This document shows, in pieces, positions 1-10,339 of a DNA stretch of 64,000 bases. The translations under genes and the position numbers were made by a program. Within the stretch, counting starts at the first letter, position 1. The number at the start of each line of letters is the position of its first letter. The notes under the pieces are model-generated. The model was not told the DNA's origin. It ran no database searches and saw only the letters and a list, made by a program, of their open reading frames with translations. Origin of the DNA: Cololabis saira (Eukaryota > Chordata > Actinopteri > Beloniformes > Belonidae); contig NC_084592.1 of the NCBI RefSeq assembly GCF_033807715.1, positions 124,001-188,000 of the forward strand. The letters are read 5' to 3'.

Positions 1-209
1 GCTTTCCAGAAAGACGGCTGTGTAGCAGTAAATCTCATTACAATATTTAAGTGAGACTGGGATAACCTCAAAAAATTATCAAAGGAAACGTTTCTGATAG
101 AATAACATGCAGCAATCTCTGAACGATCTTGCTCAGTAAGGTGCTGTAAGAGTTCAGCCAAACAGAATGGATAAAGTACATCAGAGTGAGTCCTCGCTGG
201 TTAGATCTT

Positions 210-940
210 CTATGGAGAACCCGCGGTTGCTGGGAGAGAGTGGATGAAGTTGGCAGCTTTCTTCGGGTCTTCAAACTTGCGTCGGCCGTCAGTTGTTTTT
301 ATTACCAGCATGGCGGGATACATGAGTGAGAATTTGACGCCTCGGTCGTGCAGAAGCTGCTTGCATTGATTAAACTTGGAGCGCATCTCCACCACCGATC
401 TGGAATAATCCGGGAAGACCATGATGTGGTGACTGTTCCATGTCACTCTCCCTGCCTTACGCGCTGCTGTAGCAATCCTCTCTCTGTCCTGGAACCGGAG
501 AAACCTGGCGATGATGGGCCGCGGAAGGAGTCCCCCGTCTGGTCGGCGTCTGGCGGCGGTCCTGTGCGCCCGGTCCATCTCAACTCCTCCGGGAAAGTCC
601 AAATGCAGGAGTTGTGGGATGGTTTGGCGCAAAAAATGCAGAATGTCGCGGCCTTCACTTCCCTCAGGGAAACCGACAAACCGTAAGTTGTTACGCCTGC
701 TCCTGTTTTCTAGGTCGTCAATTTTGCGGCGGAGTTGATCAACTTCGGTCTTGGTGGCCGGGGGGTCGTTTACCAACGCCTTATTAGCATCCTCCAGAAA
801 GTCCAGTCTGCCCTCCACCTCACCGATCCGTGTCGTCAGCTCTGCTATCTTGCTTTCAACAGCTGTGGTTGTTCGCTCTATGATGCTGAGTTTTTCCTCT
901 TGTTTCCCTGATGTTTCTTTGAGCATTGCATATATTTTAG
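210..940 (-). pseudogene. L1-type LINE ORF1 protein, main part
   Basis: The frame encodes a protein typical of LINE-1/Tx1-clade ORF1, the RNA-binding chaperone that coats L1 RNA. Seen: an N-terminal heptad-rich coiled coil (IAELTTRIGEVEGRLDFLED), then an RRM-like block beginning NRSRRNNLRFVGFPEG, then a basic C-terminal domain with RFLRFQDRERI and the stop at 210. The first Met is at 926 but the frame is already open at 940, where it meets an L2 3' tail; the true N terminus is the piece at 1201-1350. Bases 1-209 look like the ORF1-ORF2 spacer of the same element, and ORF2 would lie outside the window. It lacks its own intact start, so it is a broken copy. Confidence 0.8.
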
Positions 941-1200
941 CAATTCAATTCAATTTCAATTCAATTTTATTTATATAGCGTCTAATACAACAGAGTTGTC
1001 TCTAGACGCTTTCCAGAGACCCATACCCAGAACATGACCCCTGAGCAGTTATTACATAAACAATGGCAGGTAAAAACTCCCCTAGTGGGAGAAAAACCTT
1101 AAGCCAAACAGTGGCAAGGAAAAACTCCCCTTTAGGAGGGAAGAAACCTTGAGCAGGACCAGGCTCATAAGGGGGGACCCTCCTGCCGAGGGCGAAGGGC
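941..1200 (-). repeat. L2/Maui-type LINE 3' tail (5'-truncated insertion)
   Basis: On the minus strand this ends in GCGCT-like TAGACGCTATATAAATAAA followed by ATTGA-type short repeats, the usual 3' end of fish L2/Maui LINEs. It is GC-rich upstream, with two near-identical AAACTCCCCT/GGAGTTTTT blocks. No coding part is left. It separates the two halves of an L1 ORF1. Related fragments lie at 7272-7352 and 48795-49105. Confidence 0.65.
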
Positions 1201-1499
1201 AATATCCGCAGATAGCGAGGCATTGCCAATGTCGGGTTCGCTGGGCACTGCAGGCTGGTTAGCATTAGCACTGTGAGCTAGTCCGGATCTGGATGTCGCG
1301 TTTGAGCTGTTCCTTGTAGAAACGCAAGTTAACTTTGTTTGGTTAGGCATCTTGTTGGGTTAGTTGTCGATGTTACAATTACAGAAAAGTCAATAAGTTC
1401 CCATATCTCACGTATTCGCGTATTATACTGCTTCCATCGCCGGAGCTCCCTTTCAGGCTGCCATACTAGCTGATCGCCTCACGTGACTCGCGTTTCTGG
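1201..1499 (-). pseudogene. L1 ORF1 N-terminal end plus 5' UTR
   Basis: A minus-strand frame starts with MPNQTK at 1350 and runs to about 1201. It reads into the frame at 940 if the L2 tail is removed, consistent with an L1 ORF1 N terminus. Bases 1351-1499 would then be the L1 5' UTR, ending where L2 coding sequence begins (KNLGVMLDADL). The link across the insertion is inferred from frame agreement only. Confidence 0.5.
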
Positions 1500-2885
1500 A
1501 AGTTAAGATCAGCATCTAACATAACACCCAAGTTTTTGACAAGCTCAGACGGTTTTACTGAAAGAGGAGTTAATAGAGGGAGAATATGTTGCCTCAGCAC
1601 TTGGACCAATTAAAAGAATCTGTTTTTTCTTCATTTAGCTGTAAAAAGTTTGTTGCCATCCAATATCTGTAATGCACTGAATGAGGTCATTGACTGGGCT
1701 CAAATGATTGGCAGTAACAGATACATATAGTTGTGTGTCATCAGCATAAGAATGATATTGGATATTATGATGCTGAATGATGGACCCAAGTGGTAACATA
1801 TACAAATTGAAAAGTAGGGGACCTAGAATTGACCCTTGTGGGACTCCATATTGAAGGCTGACATTATCAGATTCATAGCTGCCGACCGAAACAGAGAAAG
1901 ATCTACCACTTAGATATGATGAAAACCAGTTAAGAACTGAGGCCTCTGAGGCCCAAACACTGTTCCAGGCGCTGAAGTAGAATGACATGGTCTACAGTAT
2001 CAAAAGCTGCACTAAGGTCGAGAAGTAACAGAATAGAGACTTTGGTTGTCTGTGTTAATCTTCAGATCATTGATAACTCTGACGAGGGCAGTTTCTGTAC
2101 TGTGGTTTTTTTCTAAAACCAGACTGGTAGGCATCAAACAGGCTATTATATGACAGATACCTGTGTAATTGCTGGTAAACAACCTTCTCCAGAATTTTCT
2201 CCAGGAATGGAAGGTTTGAAATGGGCCTGTAGTTCTCAACAGTGAATGGATCAAGGTTACTCTTTTTTATCAATGGTGTTATAATAGCATGTTTGAGACC
2301 TGAGGGAAAGATTCCAGACTGTAGGGAGGTATTTACAATTTTGAGTACATCATCACCAATACAGTTAAAAACATCTTTGAACAGTTTAGTGGGCATAAGA
2401 TCAAGCGAGCAGGTCGCAGAGCTCAGCTGTTGTACTACTTCCTGTATGTTACTGCACTGAGTAAGGATGAAGTTAGAAAGAGTGCTGGCACTATGGTGCT
2501 GAGCAGAGGGAGAGTGGTCACGTCCACCAGCAGAGGAAGCCACAATATTATTCCTATTTTAGATTTGAAGTATAATGCAAATGCATTACATTTATCAGAG
2601 GAGTGGAACTCAGTGGGTATTGGTCTGGGAGGATTAATACGTTTGTCGAATTGTGCTAAAGAGAAACTTAGCGTTACGTGAATTGTCAGTGATGATTTGA
2701 GAGAAGTACTGCTGCCTAGATTGTTTTATTTCTTTGTGCTGAGCATATCTTTATAGATCTTATAGTCTGCCTGCAGTTTGGTCTTGCGCCACTTGCGCTC
2801 GGATTTGCAGCAGTTCCTTTTAAGGGCCCTCACTGTTTTCACATTCCTCCATGAAAGAAGTTACTGTATGATCAGATCCATATGA
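1500..2885 (-). pseudogene. L2-clade LINE reverse transcriptase fragment
   Basis: Three overlapping minus-strand frames carry a jockey-superfamily (L2/Maui) reverse transcriptase. From upstream: the basic linker near 2800 (SERKWRKTKLQ), the RT start VENYRPISNLPFLEKILEKV (2067-2543), then [17 protein letters not shown] and the catalytic YADDTQLY (1635-1988), and the downstream KNLGVMLDADL near 1510. Frameshifts near 2060 and 2000 break the protein. The endonuclease domain is missing (5' truncated) and the 3' end was replaced by an L1 5' end. It copies LINE RNA by target-primed reverse transcription in intact relatives; this copy is dead. Confidence 0.8.
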
Positions 2886-2929
2886 AGAGACAAGGGGTGA
2901 ACTGGGTCAGTCAACTTCCTAAATATTAG

Positions 2930-3332
2930 GGGTGTAACGATACACTAATCTCACGATACGGTACGATACACGATACTGAGGTCACGATAACGGTACGATA
3001 CCATATTATAGCAGTATTTTTTTAACAACCTTGAATGAGGAACATATGACTGGAAAAAATGGTCTTTTATTTGAAAGACACAAAATACAAAACAATACTG
3101 TGTGTTTGCCCTATTGTTACAGTTTGTAATGCTTTATAACTGTTACATACAAGTACAAATATTTTGCCACAGACTGAATAGTTTCTCTTATGTATGACTT
3201 GACTTTTTTCTTTTCCAGAAATTTAACAATTAAAATTAAATAAATAAATAAATAAAAGTAAATAAATACATACTGTACAATTTTACATCATAAAAAAGAT
3301 TGATTCATGCTCACCTTATAAGTGTAAGAGGA
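2930..3332. repeat. hAT-like terminal repeat fragment (GTAACGATACAC)
   Basis: Starts with TAGGGGTGTAACGATACAC and continues with several degenerate CACGATAC direct repeats, a layout common at ends of fish hAT-type non-autonomous elements. The rest is A/T-rich with an AAATAAATAAAT tract near 3238. The matching opposite end was not found with confidence; it may lie beyond the DIRS insertion. Family name is inference. Confidence 0.4.
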
Positions 3333-3495
3333 GTTCTATTTCGTCCCTACTGACCGCCAGGCGGTGCTGTAAGCACTGGATATCTTCCCTCGCGCATGCG
3401 CATATCGAGTACAATACCAACAATGTCACGTCACCCGTGACCCCTGCATGACCCCCGGAAGGGTATATCTTCCGGCGTCAGCATTGGATCGACTC
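3333..3495 (+). repeat. DIRS left inverted terminal repeat
   Basis: Begins GTTCTATTTCGTCCCTACTG. Its reverse complement recurs at 7976-8044 (with an internal gap) and more fully at about 8125-8270, including ACCAACAATGTCACGTCACC and GCTGTAAGCACTGGATATC. Inverted ends of this kind are expected for DIRS elements. Confidence 0.75.
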
Positions 3496-3819
3496 CTTAT
3501 TCTTCTCGCATCGTGCGTCTGAAGTACAGGACGGAAATAGGAGCTTTGTGAAGCTTCTTCCTTTCCTCCCTAAAAACCCGCCGGCCTCTGTGCAGCTTCG
3601 TGCCATTCAGGTAGGAGTAACGATTTTTTTTCGTCCTCCGAGGAGCTGTGGCCGGCGCGGTATTGATGGTGTCGGGTTGCGGCGGCGGCGTCTCCCCGCC
3701 CCGCCCCCCACAGCTGACAGAAGGTAAGCTGTCAAGCTGCGCCTGACACCTAATCACAATCTGCGCAGGGAGACAGCGTTTCGCTTCCTCTCCCCACTTA
3801 TTAATGTGACGGTGTTGAC

Positions 3820-4312
3820 GGTAGCGTGGCCCTCCCCTCTCCCGCCTGCATATTGGCGGTGACGGCAGCGTGCTCGCTGTGGTGACGGCAGCGTTTCCGA
3901 TCCCCTCTCCCACTGACACATCTGTGCTGACGGAAGCGTGGCCCTCCCCTCTCCCGCCTGCATATTGGCGGTGATGGCAGCGTGCTCGCTGTGGTGACGG
4001 CAGCGTTTCTGCTCCCCTCTCCCACTGACACATCCGTGCTGACGGTAGCGTGGCCGCTCCCCTCTCCCGCCAGCATATTGGTGGTGACGGCAGCGTGCTC
4101 GCTGTGGTGACGGCAGCGTTTCCACTCCCACCGACACCTACATGGTGACTGCAGCGCGTCCGCTCCCCTCTCCCACCGGCACATCCGTGGTGACGGCAGC
4201 GTGACCGCTCCCACCGACACATTCGTGTGAACGGCAGCGTGTCCGCTCCTCTCTCGTGCCAGCACATCCGTGGCGACGGCAGCGTGTCCGCTCCCTCTCC
4301 CACCGGTCGCTG
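3820..4312. repeat. Tandem GC-rich repeat in DIRS 5' leader
   Basis: Roughly ten copies of a 40-65 bp motif built on CTCCCCTCTCCCRCC, a variable CACATCCGTG or CATATTGGCGGTG, and GACGGCAGCGTG, arranged as a larger unit of about 125 bp. It lies between the left terminal repeat and gag. It makes long but meaningless minus-strand frames. Confidence 0.7.
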
Positions 4313-4314
4313 TG

Positions 4315-5698
4315 ATGGAGCGTTCATGCCCAGGGTGCATGGCCGCCCTGGACCCTGCGGATGACCAGGACCTCTGCGTGTCGTGCCTCGGCCCCGAGCA
4401 GCCGGGGCCGTCGGCCAGCCTCCCCTCATCTCAGCCGGGGTCTTCTCTGAAGCGATCGGCAAAGAGAGTGGTGGGGGCCCCCAAACGACGGCGGATGACG
4501 AGCCAGCTCTCCTCGAAGGTAGATCGCTTGGCTGCCGACATGGAGCAGATGAAGGCGCCCCTCCTCAATCTGCAACCTGGTACTGGCCAGGTGGAACCTG
4601 CCATGCCAGAGTTTGCTCTGGGGTCGCCACCGCCGCTGCCGGAGGACGCCATCTCCATTGCAGCCTCGGCGAGCCACTTCAACGTGTCATCAGGGGACCC
4701 GGCCTCACAGCGCTCGGGGTTCTCCTCGCACTCATCTGCCCAGAGCTCTCGGGAGGGGACGGTTTGTTCCTCCGTGCAGAGCCTTATCCGCACTGCCCTG
4801 GCACACTTGCAGCCGGATGCACCGCGTGCGGAGGTGGCCTCTAGCGCCTTCCACAGGCGCAATCCTTCTCCGGTGGAATTCACATTCCGTCTTCGTCGGA
4901 TTATTTTGAGGGAGCTGCACTCATGCTGGAGAGATGTCACAGCCGGCTGATGACCGTGCTCTGACGGCGATGGAGGACGCTGCTGTGGCTGGTCCCCACC
5001 ACATGCCCCCCCCCATCGAGCCCTCCATTGCAGCACTGATAGTGGCTCCTGATGAGGCTCTGAAGCCAGATCCCAAGTGCCCCTCTACCCGGAGTAGGGT
5101 TACTGATGGGCATATTTGTAAGGCTTATGAAACAGCGGCACGCATCGGCCGGCTGGGGAACACCCTTTCTCATCTGCTACTGGCTCTCTCCACCTCCCTG
5201 CAGGATGCACAGGTGGATGATTCCACACAGGACATGTGTGACATATCCCTACAGGCTTTTGCCTCCCAAACGAGGGAACTGGGGCGGCTGATGTCCACCC
5301 TGGTGCACACGCGCCGTCATGTCTGACTGGCGCAGTCACCCCTGACGGAGACTGCTCGTAGGGTTCTTCGTCAGGCACCGGCAGAACCGGGGGAGCTGTT
5401 TGGGGCAACTGCCCTGGAAGCTTTGAACCGCACCGCCCTGGCCGATGAGACCAGGCAGCGGCTGGTGTACCTTCACAGGGGTGCGGCCGCTTCCTGTACA
5501 CCGGGAGGCCCTTCACCGGCCCCCGGGCCTCGCCCCCGGCCGCCTGCTCACGGCGGCCGGCGCGGCTTTCAGCGGTCTGTGAGTCAGCCTGCTGGTGACT
5601 TTCGCCCCCCTGTGCGCGGACCGTCCCACCAGCGTCGGGGCGTTGATCCCGACCGTCGCCCCCCCGGGACGTCCAGGGCCCGGGGGAGACGGCGCTAA
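4315..5698 (+). pseudogene. DIRS gag-like protein (frameshifted)
   Basis: Starts MERSCPGCMAALDPADDQDL with a paired-cysteine cluster (CPGC...CVSC) near residue 5-24, as in fish DIRS Gag. The first frame is lost near 4920, and the coding signal moves to the frame of 4934-5698, which has one stop at 5324. The downstream part shows LTETARRVLRQAP and EPGELFGATALEALNRTAL, then an Arg/Pro/Gly-rich tail. The protein would package element RNA. At least one frameshift and one nonsense codon disable it. Function is inferred from order and motifs. Confidence 0.7.
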
Positions 5699-5759
5699 GG
5701 CCACGGAGCCGGTCGTCAGCTACTTTTCCGGCAGCAGCTCGGTTACTGGGCTGCCTGCT

Positions 5760-6840
5760 CATTGGGGCCCGGGTGGTTTCCACCCTAGCCCAGGGGTACG
5801 TATTGCAGTTCCGACACCGGCCTCCTACCTCCGGCCGGGTTGAGATGACCATCGTCAGAGACCCGGCAAACATTCCAGCTCGGGCTCAGGTGTTGCCCGC
5901 CCTACTGGCCAAGAGCGCCATCATGCCGGTGGACCCCCCGCCGCGGCCTGGGGGTTCTACTTGAGCTACTTTCTCGTCAGCAAGAGAGACGACGGACGTC
6001 GTCCCATCTTGGACCTGAGGGACCTCGACGAATACATGAAGGTCCTGCCCTTCCGGAGGCTTGACCACAGCGGATGCTCTGCGTTGGTCAGGAGGAAGTG
6101 GTTTGCAACTGTGGACCTACAGGGCGCTTGTTTCACGTGCCGGTCGCGGCACGTCACCGGTAGTTCCGGGGGTTCGCCTACCGGGGCCACCGTTGTCGGT
6201 TCAGGCTGCTCCTGTGCGGGCTCTCCCTGTCACCGCGGATTTTTTTTCACCAGGTGCGTGATGGCAACCCTTGCCCCTCTTATACCTTTGGGCCTGCTGT
6301 CGCTACGCCCCCTGCAATGTGGCTGGACAGCCTCGCCTGGATGCCAAGAGGCACGGGCGCAGGCTGGTCAGGGTTTCGCGGGTGTGTGTCTATACCCTTG
6401 CACCCTGGAAAGGCGGGACATTCCGGCTGAGGGGTGTGCCCTTAGGTGCTGTCCTCTCCCTGCCGGGAGGCTGTCATCAGTAGTCCTCCCGGGTCCGCAC
6501 GCGCCACATCAACGTGCTGGAGCTCTGGGCTCTGCACTTCACACTAACATTCTTTGCAACTCCTGTGGGGGAGGCACGTGCCGGGTCGGTCGGACAGAGT
6601 GTCCACTGTTCCTTGATCGGCCACCAGAGGGGGCCCCGACTCTGCACAGCTGCTGCAGGTGTCCCGGGGCCTCCTAGCGTGGACAGCTCCTCGCCTGCCC
6701 GGCCTTCGGGCGATGTTCCTGCCTGGAGACAGGACCCGGGTGACGGACTTCCTCTCCCGGCGCAAGCCGCCTTTGCAGAGGGTCCTCCAGAGGGCTCACG
6801 GGCTCCTCTTGGTGGCCCCCTTCCGACCGGGGAAACATAG
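5760..6840 (+). pseudogene. DIRS reverse transcriptase/RNase H remnant
   Basis: The frame at 5961 reads SYFLVSKRDDGRRPILDLRD and then KVLPFRRLD and WFATVDLQGA, matching fingers and palm of DIRS reverse transcriptases. FTRCVMATLAPL follows near 6250 in the same frame, but the YLDD catalytic box that should come next is not recognisable. An upstream block (VLQFRHRPPTSGRVEMTIVRD) near 5790 is in another frame. Later pieces (INVLELWAL near 6510) resemble the RNase H region. Multiple frameshifts make this non-functional. Confidence 0.65.
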
Positions 6841-7029
6841 TTTCCACTGCTGCGGAGGCTCTGCTGCGACACAACATAACGCCCCCCAGAGGGACCGTCT
6901 TTTCCAGCCGGGGATTCAGGTTTTGCACCCCGACCCCGTCGCTTTTGGCTCTGAGTCTGGCCGCTGCGGCGCCCGACCCATTGTTGTCAAGCTGTCCTGA
7001 ACCCGTCAGGGCTGGCATCTCGAATGCCC

Positions 7030-7960
7030 ATGTGCCTCCCACCCGCCTCTGGTATGAGTGCGAGTGGGGGAGATTCTCTGCCTGATGTGCAGACGGGGCA
7101 GAGGACCCTGTTCTTTGCCCCGTGGCCACGATCCTGGGGTTCCTTTCGGTCCCTCCTGGATGGTGGCCGTGCTCAGTCCACTTTAAGGGTGTATGTGGCG
7201 GTCATTTCATCGCAACATGCCCTGGTTGAGAATGCCACCGTGGGGTGCCACCGGCTGGTTTCTCTTTCTCAGGGAAAGAGAAAGCGTCTAATACAACAGA
7301 TGTTGTCTCTAGACGCTTTCCAGAGAACCAGAACATAAACATGAATATAAACCCCCGAGCAGTGTGGGACCTGCCCATGGTGCTAGGTGCCCTCTCTTCT
7401 CCGCCCTTTTGGGCCCTTGGCCCGGGTGGGCCTGAAGTGGCTCTCTATGGAGATAGCTTTTCTCCTCGCCATGACATCGGCGAGTCGGTGAGTTACATGC
7501 CCTGTCAGTCAGCTCAGGGGCTACGTTGTGGCCGAACGTGGCGTTCCTGCCCTAGGTCCTGCAGAGAGTGGGCCAAGCCCTTTGTGCCCCGTACGGGCCC
7601 TTGCTGCTTATGTTACCGTGCCTGTGCGACGGTCAGAGCAGCTTGTTCTCTGCCATGGTGGCCCCGACAGGGGGCGTGCTGTTTCTGGACAGCGCCGTCC
7701 CACTGGGTGGTGGACACCGTCGAGCACGCCTACAGGGCCAGTGGCCGCCCCTTACCAGTGGGGGTGAGGTGCCACTCGACCAGAAGCGTCGCAGCTTCTT
7801 GGCTGCCCTGCAGGGGGTGCCTCTGGAGGACATCTGCACCGCGACTTCATGGACGTCGCCAGACACGTTCTCCAGGTTTTACCGGATCAATGTCGCTACT
7901 CCCCAACCATTGGGCGTGGTTCTACTCCCGGGTCCTTCTGCCCCTGGTCAGTGAGGTATG
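7030..7960 (+). pseudogene. DIRS tyrosine recombinase remnant
   Basis: Catalyses integration of circular cDNA in intact relatives. Seen in different frames: YVAVISSQHALVE near 7195, AVWDLPMVLGALSSPPF near 7357, LCPVRALAAYVTVPVRRSEQ near 7590, and the C-terminal block containing CHSTRSVAASW (the His/Arg catalytic region) and GVPLEDICTATSWTSPDTF with FSRFYRINVATPQPLG near 7860. It is split by an L2 3' fragment and by frameshifts, so inactive. Confidence 0.75.
7272..7352 (-). repeat. L2-type 3' tail fragment inside DIRS
   Basis: About 80 bp sharing AGCGTCTAATACAACAGA, GTCTCTAGACGCTTTCCAGA and AACCCCCGAGCAG with the longer tail at 941-1200. It replaces a short piece of recombinase coding sequence. 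Confidence 0.6.
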
Positions 7961-7975
7961 TGACCGGGATCCTAC

Positions 7976-8044
7976 GTGACATTGTTGGTATTCGTCATCC
8001 AGTGCTTACAGCACTGTCTGGCGGTCAGTAGGGACGAAATAGAA
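7976..8044 (+). repeat. DIRS right inverted terminal repeat (partly deleted)
   Basis: Reverse complement of the left end: GTGACATTGTTGGTAT, then CCAGTGCTTACAGCAC, then GTAGGGACGAAATAGAAC. A block of about 40 bp present in the left copy is missing between the first two parts. Confidence 0.65.
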
Positions 8045-8314
8045 CGAAAGTTACGCCTGTAACTACGGTTCTATGAGTCCCGGCCTGCCGGTCACTCCGA
8101 ATCCTCGTGCTCTCGCGAGAAGATTCTAGGAGTCGATCCCATGCTGACGCCGGAAGATATACCCTTCCGGGGGTCATGCAGGGGTCACGGGTGACGTGAC
8201 ATTGTTGGTATTGTACTCGACATGCGCATGCGCGAGGGAAGATATCCAGTGCTTACAGCACCGCCTGGCGGTCATCCGGGACTCATAGAACCGTAGTTAC
8301 AGGCGTAACTTTCG
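8045..8314. repeat. 270-bp DIRS terminal palindrome module
   Basis: Bounded by a perfect 39-bp inverted repeat: 8045-8083 (starts CGAAAGTTACGCCTGTAAC) and 8276-8314 (ends AGGCGTAACTTTCG). Between them lies a second, fuller copy of the DIRS end sequence found at 3333-3495, in opposite orientation. It looks like a solo or internally deleted DIRS terminus next to the degenerate element. Confidence 0.65.
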
Positions 8315-9034
8315 ATTTATTTTTGTTAAGAAGGTTAATTTGGTAATTCAGGGTTCATTATTTTATAAATATATTTTTTATATTCTGATGTAAATCAGGG
8401 ATTATAATGACACTAGTCACTTTATCTGTAGTGATTAGTCTGTTTTAGATGTGGAGTGATACCCCACAGTACGGCACTAGGTGCTGTGTTGATGTTCTAA
8501 AATCCTACACTGTTGAGGGACATTAAAGTACACTGGAACTCAGCAGAAGTTGTCCCCGTGTTTATCCTACTCATGACCCCAAAAAGGTTTAATAAGGTAA
8601 GGCTTAACTCTACACCAGCCTTACATAAGTAAGAGTTCAGAGCTTGCTTCAATAGTATATCACAACAATATTGCCAAAGCATCAAAAATAAATTCAACAA
8701 AAATTAATGAAATTCATGAATTAAATCAAGGAAAGAGTTGCATTATACTGTTAAAACGTGTGTATATGGGGAAGAAATAATCAAAAGAAATAATAAAATA
8801 TAATAATAATAGTAATAATAATTGTATTAAAACGATTGTGATTATCGCAATTATGTTATCTTTTTTATTAAAATAAATTATAATTTTAGATTCCTTTAAT
8901 GTATTCAAATGTTTCTCTTTGAATAATATTTTTCCACCAAAAAAATTATGATCTTGTTGAAATCCTCAAAATGACATCTACACCTTCTCCCTCATTAAAA
9001 GAAGAAAGAACAAACAACAACAACCACAAAGATA
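8315..9034. other. A/T-rich spacer, no gene recognised
   Basis: Strongly A/T-rich with an ATAATAATAGTAATAATAA tract near 8798. No long coding frame, RNA gene or clear terminal repeat was seen. It could be the far half of the hAT-like repeat that starts at 2930, with the DIRS inserted in it. Confidence 0.4.
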
Positions 9035-9886
9035 ATTAAAGCTGCAAGCAGCGATGACCGGGCCCTCGCACCCTTGTGCACGTTCAAGCGTGCTGCAGTG
9101 GAAACACTTGTATGACTTGTATGTAGATTCTTCAGGCCTGGACATTTAGCGGATGACACCAGCCACGACTCTCTATATCAAACCATTCAAAAGTTATGGC
9201 AGAAAATATGGACTATCAAATATCGACCAATAAGAAGAAGGGGCGGGGCTAATTTGCACCAATATTATACTCAATACCGAGTCCGATGACACCACGCACA
9301 AGTCTTTATGTCAAACCATTCAAAGGTTATGGCAGAAAGTAAGAACTATCAAATATGGACCAATCAGATGAAGGGGGGGCGCGCTTTTTGGCGTCTATCG
9401 TTGCCACGGTAACGCTTTTGACTGAGAAAAGTAATGCTCATCGTTGCAGGATCGAGACGCACATTTTGATGTATAACACACCTGGGTGCACGTTACGGTT
9501 CGGGCAGCCGAAGAAATGGCATAAATTACACGATTAATGTAAAATGGCCGACTTCCTGTTCGGTTTCGGCCATGGCGCCAAGAGACCTTTCTTTAAGTTG
9601 CGACATGATACAGGTGTGTACCGATTTTCGTGCATGTACGTCAAACCGTATTGTGGGGCTTGAGGCACTCTAGGGGGCGCTGTTGAGCCATTAGGCCATG
9701 CCCATTAATGCAAACCATTAAATATCAAATTTTTTGTCAGGCCTGGCTTGCGTGCAAAATTTGGTGACTTTTGGGGCCCGTTTAGGGGGACAAAAAGGCC
9801 CTCCTTTCGTCGGAAGGAAAATAAAAACGAGAACAACTCCTAAAGATACAATAGGGCCTTCGCACTGTCAGTGCTCGGGCCCTAAT
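9035..9886 (+). repeat. GGGCCCGAGCACC-family interspersed repeat, copy 1
   Basis: Begins ATTAAAGCTGCAAGCAGCG (containing the hairpin GCTGCAAGCAGC) and ends GGGCCTTCGCACTG...GTGCTCGGGCCCTAA. Inside are ATGGCAGAAA/CAAACCATTCAAA blocks and GGGGCGGGGCTAATTTG, shared with the copies at 43846-45663 and 49114-53815. No real protein is encoded. Unclassified; the two ends are different hairpins rather than simple inverted repeats. Confidence 0.65.
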
Positions 9887-10320
9887 TATTTTGTCTCATA
9901 TTACATTTGTGGGAAGTTATTACATTTTTTTTTTTTTGGGCTCTAGTGGCCCTTTATTGAGTGCAGATTGGAAAGGGGTAGAGAGAGAGAGAACGGGGAA
10001 GACGCGCAGCAAAGGTGCGCAGGCCGGGATTCGAACCTGCGACCGCTGCAGGAGGAGGACTGTAGCCTCAGTATATGAGCCGCTGCTTAACCCACTGCGC
10101 CACCCAAGTTATTAAATTTACAGATTTTCACCTTCCCACATATGTAATAATTTCCTGCAAATGTAATGGTTATTACATTTGCAGGAAATTCAGTATTACG
10201 TCTGCAGTAGGCAAATTTTATTACATTTGTGGGAAATTTATTATATTTGTGGGATTATTACATTCAAAGCTGCAGATTTGTATTACGTTTGTGGGCTGTT
10301 ATTAAGTTTGCGGGCGTAAC
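9887..10320. repeat. TTACATTTGTGGG repeat with palindrome
   Basis: Five or more copies of TTACATTTGTGGGAA-like motifs in both orientations, with a perfect 19-bp inverted repeat and 4-base loop at 10149-10190 (ATTACATTTGCAGGAAATT as right arm). A SINE interrupts it. Probably a non-autonomous DNA element or dispersed minisatellite; no coding content. Confidence 0.55.
9923..10105 (-). mobile_element. tRNA-derived SINE with target-site duplication
   Basis: On the minus strand: pol III box A TGGCGCAGTGG (10092-10102), box B GGTTCGAATCC (10027-10037), a CT-rich body, and an A tail (T run at 9926-9937). It is flanked by 9-bp direct repeats AAGTTATTA at 9914-9922 and 10106-10114, as expected for L1/L2-driven retroposition. 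Complete and apparently fairly young. Confidence 0.85.
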
Positions 10321-10339
10321 AAAAGTACAGCAGGTAAGT

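Larger units (their letters stand above)
3333..8044 (+). mobile_element. DIRS1-like tyrosine-recombinase retrotransposon (degenerate)
   Basis: A GC-rich 4.7-kb block bounded by inverted repeats and holding, in order, gag, RT/RNase H and tyrosine recombinase remnants. That order and the lack of integrase or LTRs are diagnostic of DIRS1 elements, which integrate circular cDNA through a recombinase and leave no target-site duplication. All genes contain stops or frameshifts, so this copy cannot move. A short L2 3' fragment interrupts the recombinase at 7272-7352. Confidence 0.85.

Noticed and set aside
3497..4462. 321-codon minus frame
   Set aside because: Lies over GC-rich tandem repeats and antisense to DIRS gag; no domain.
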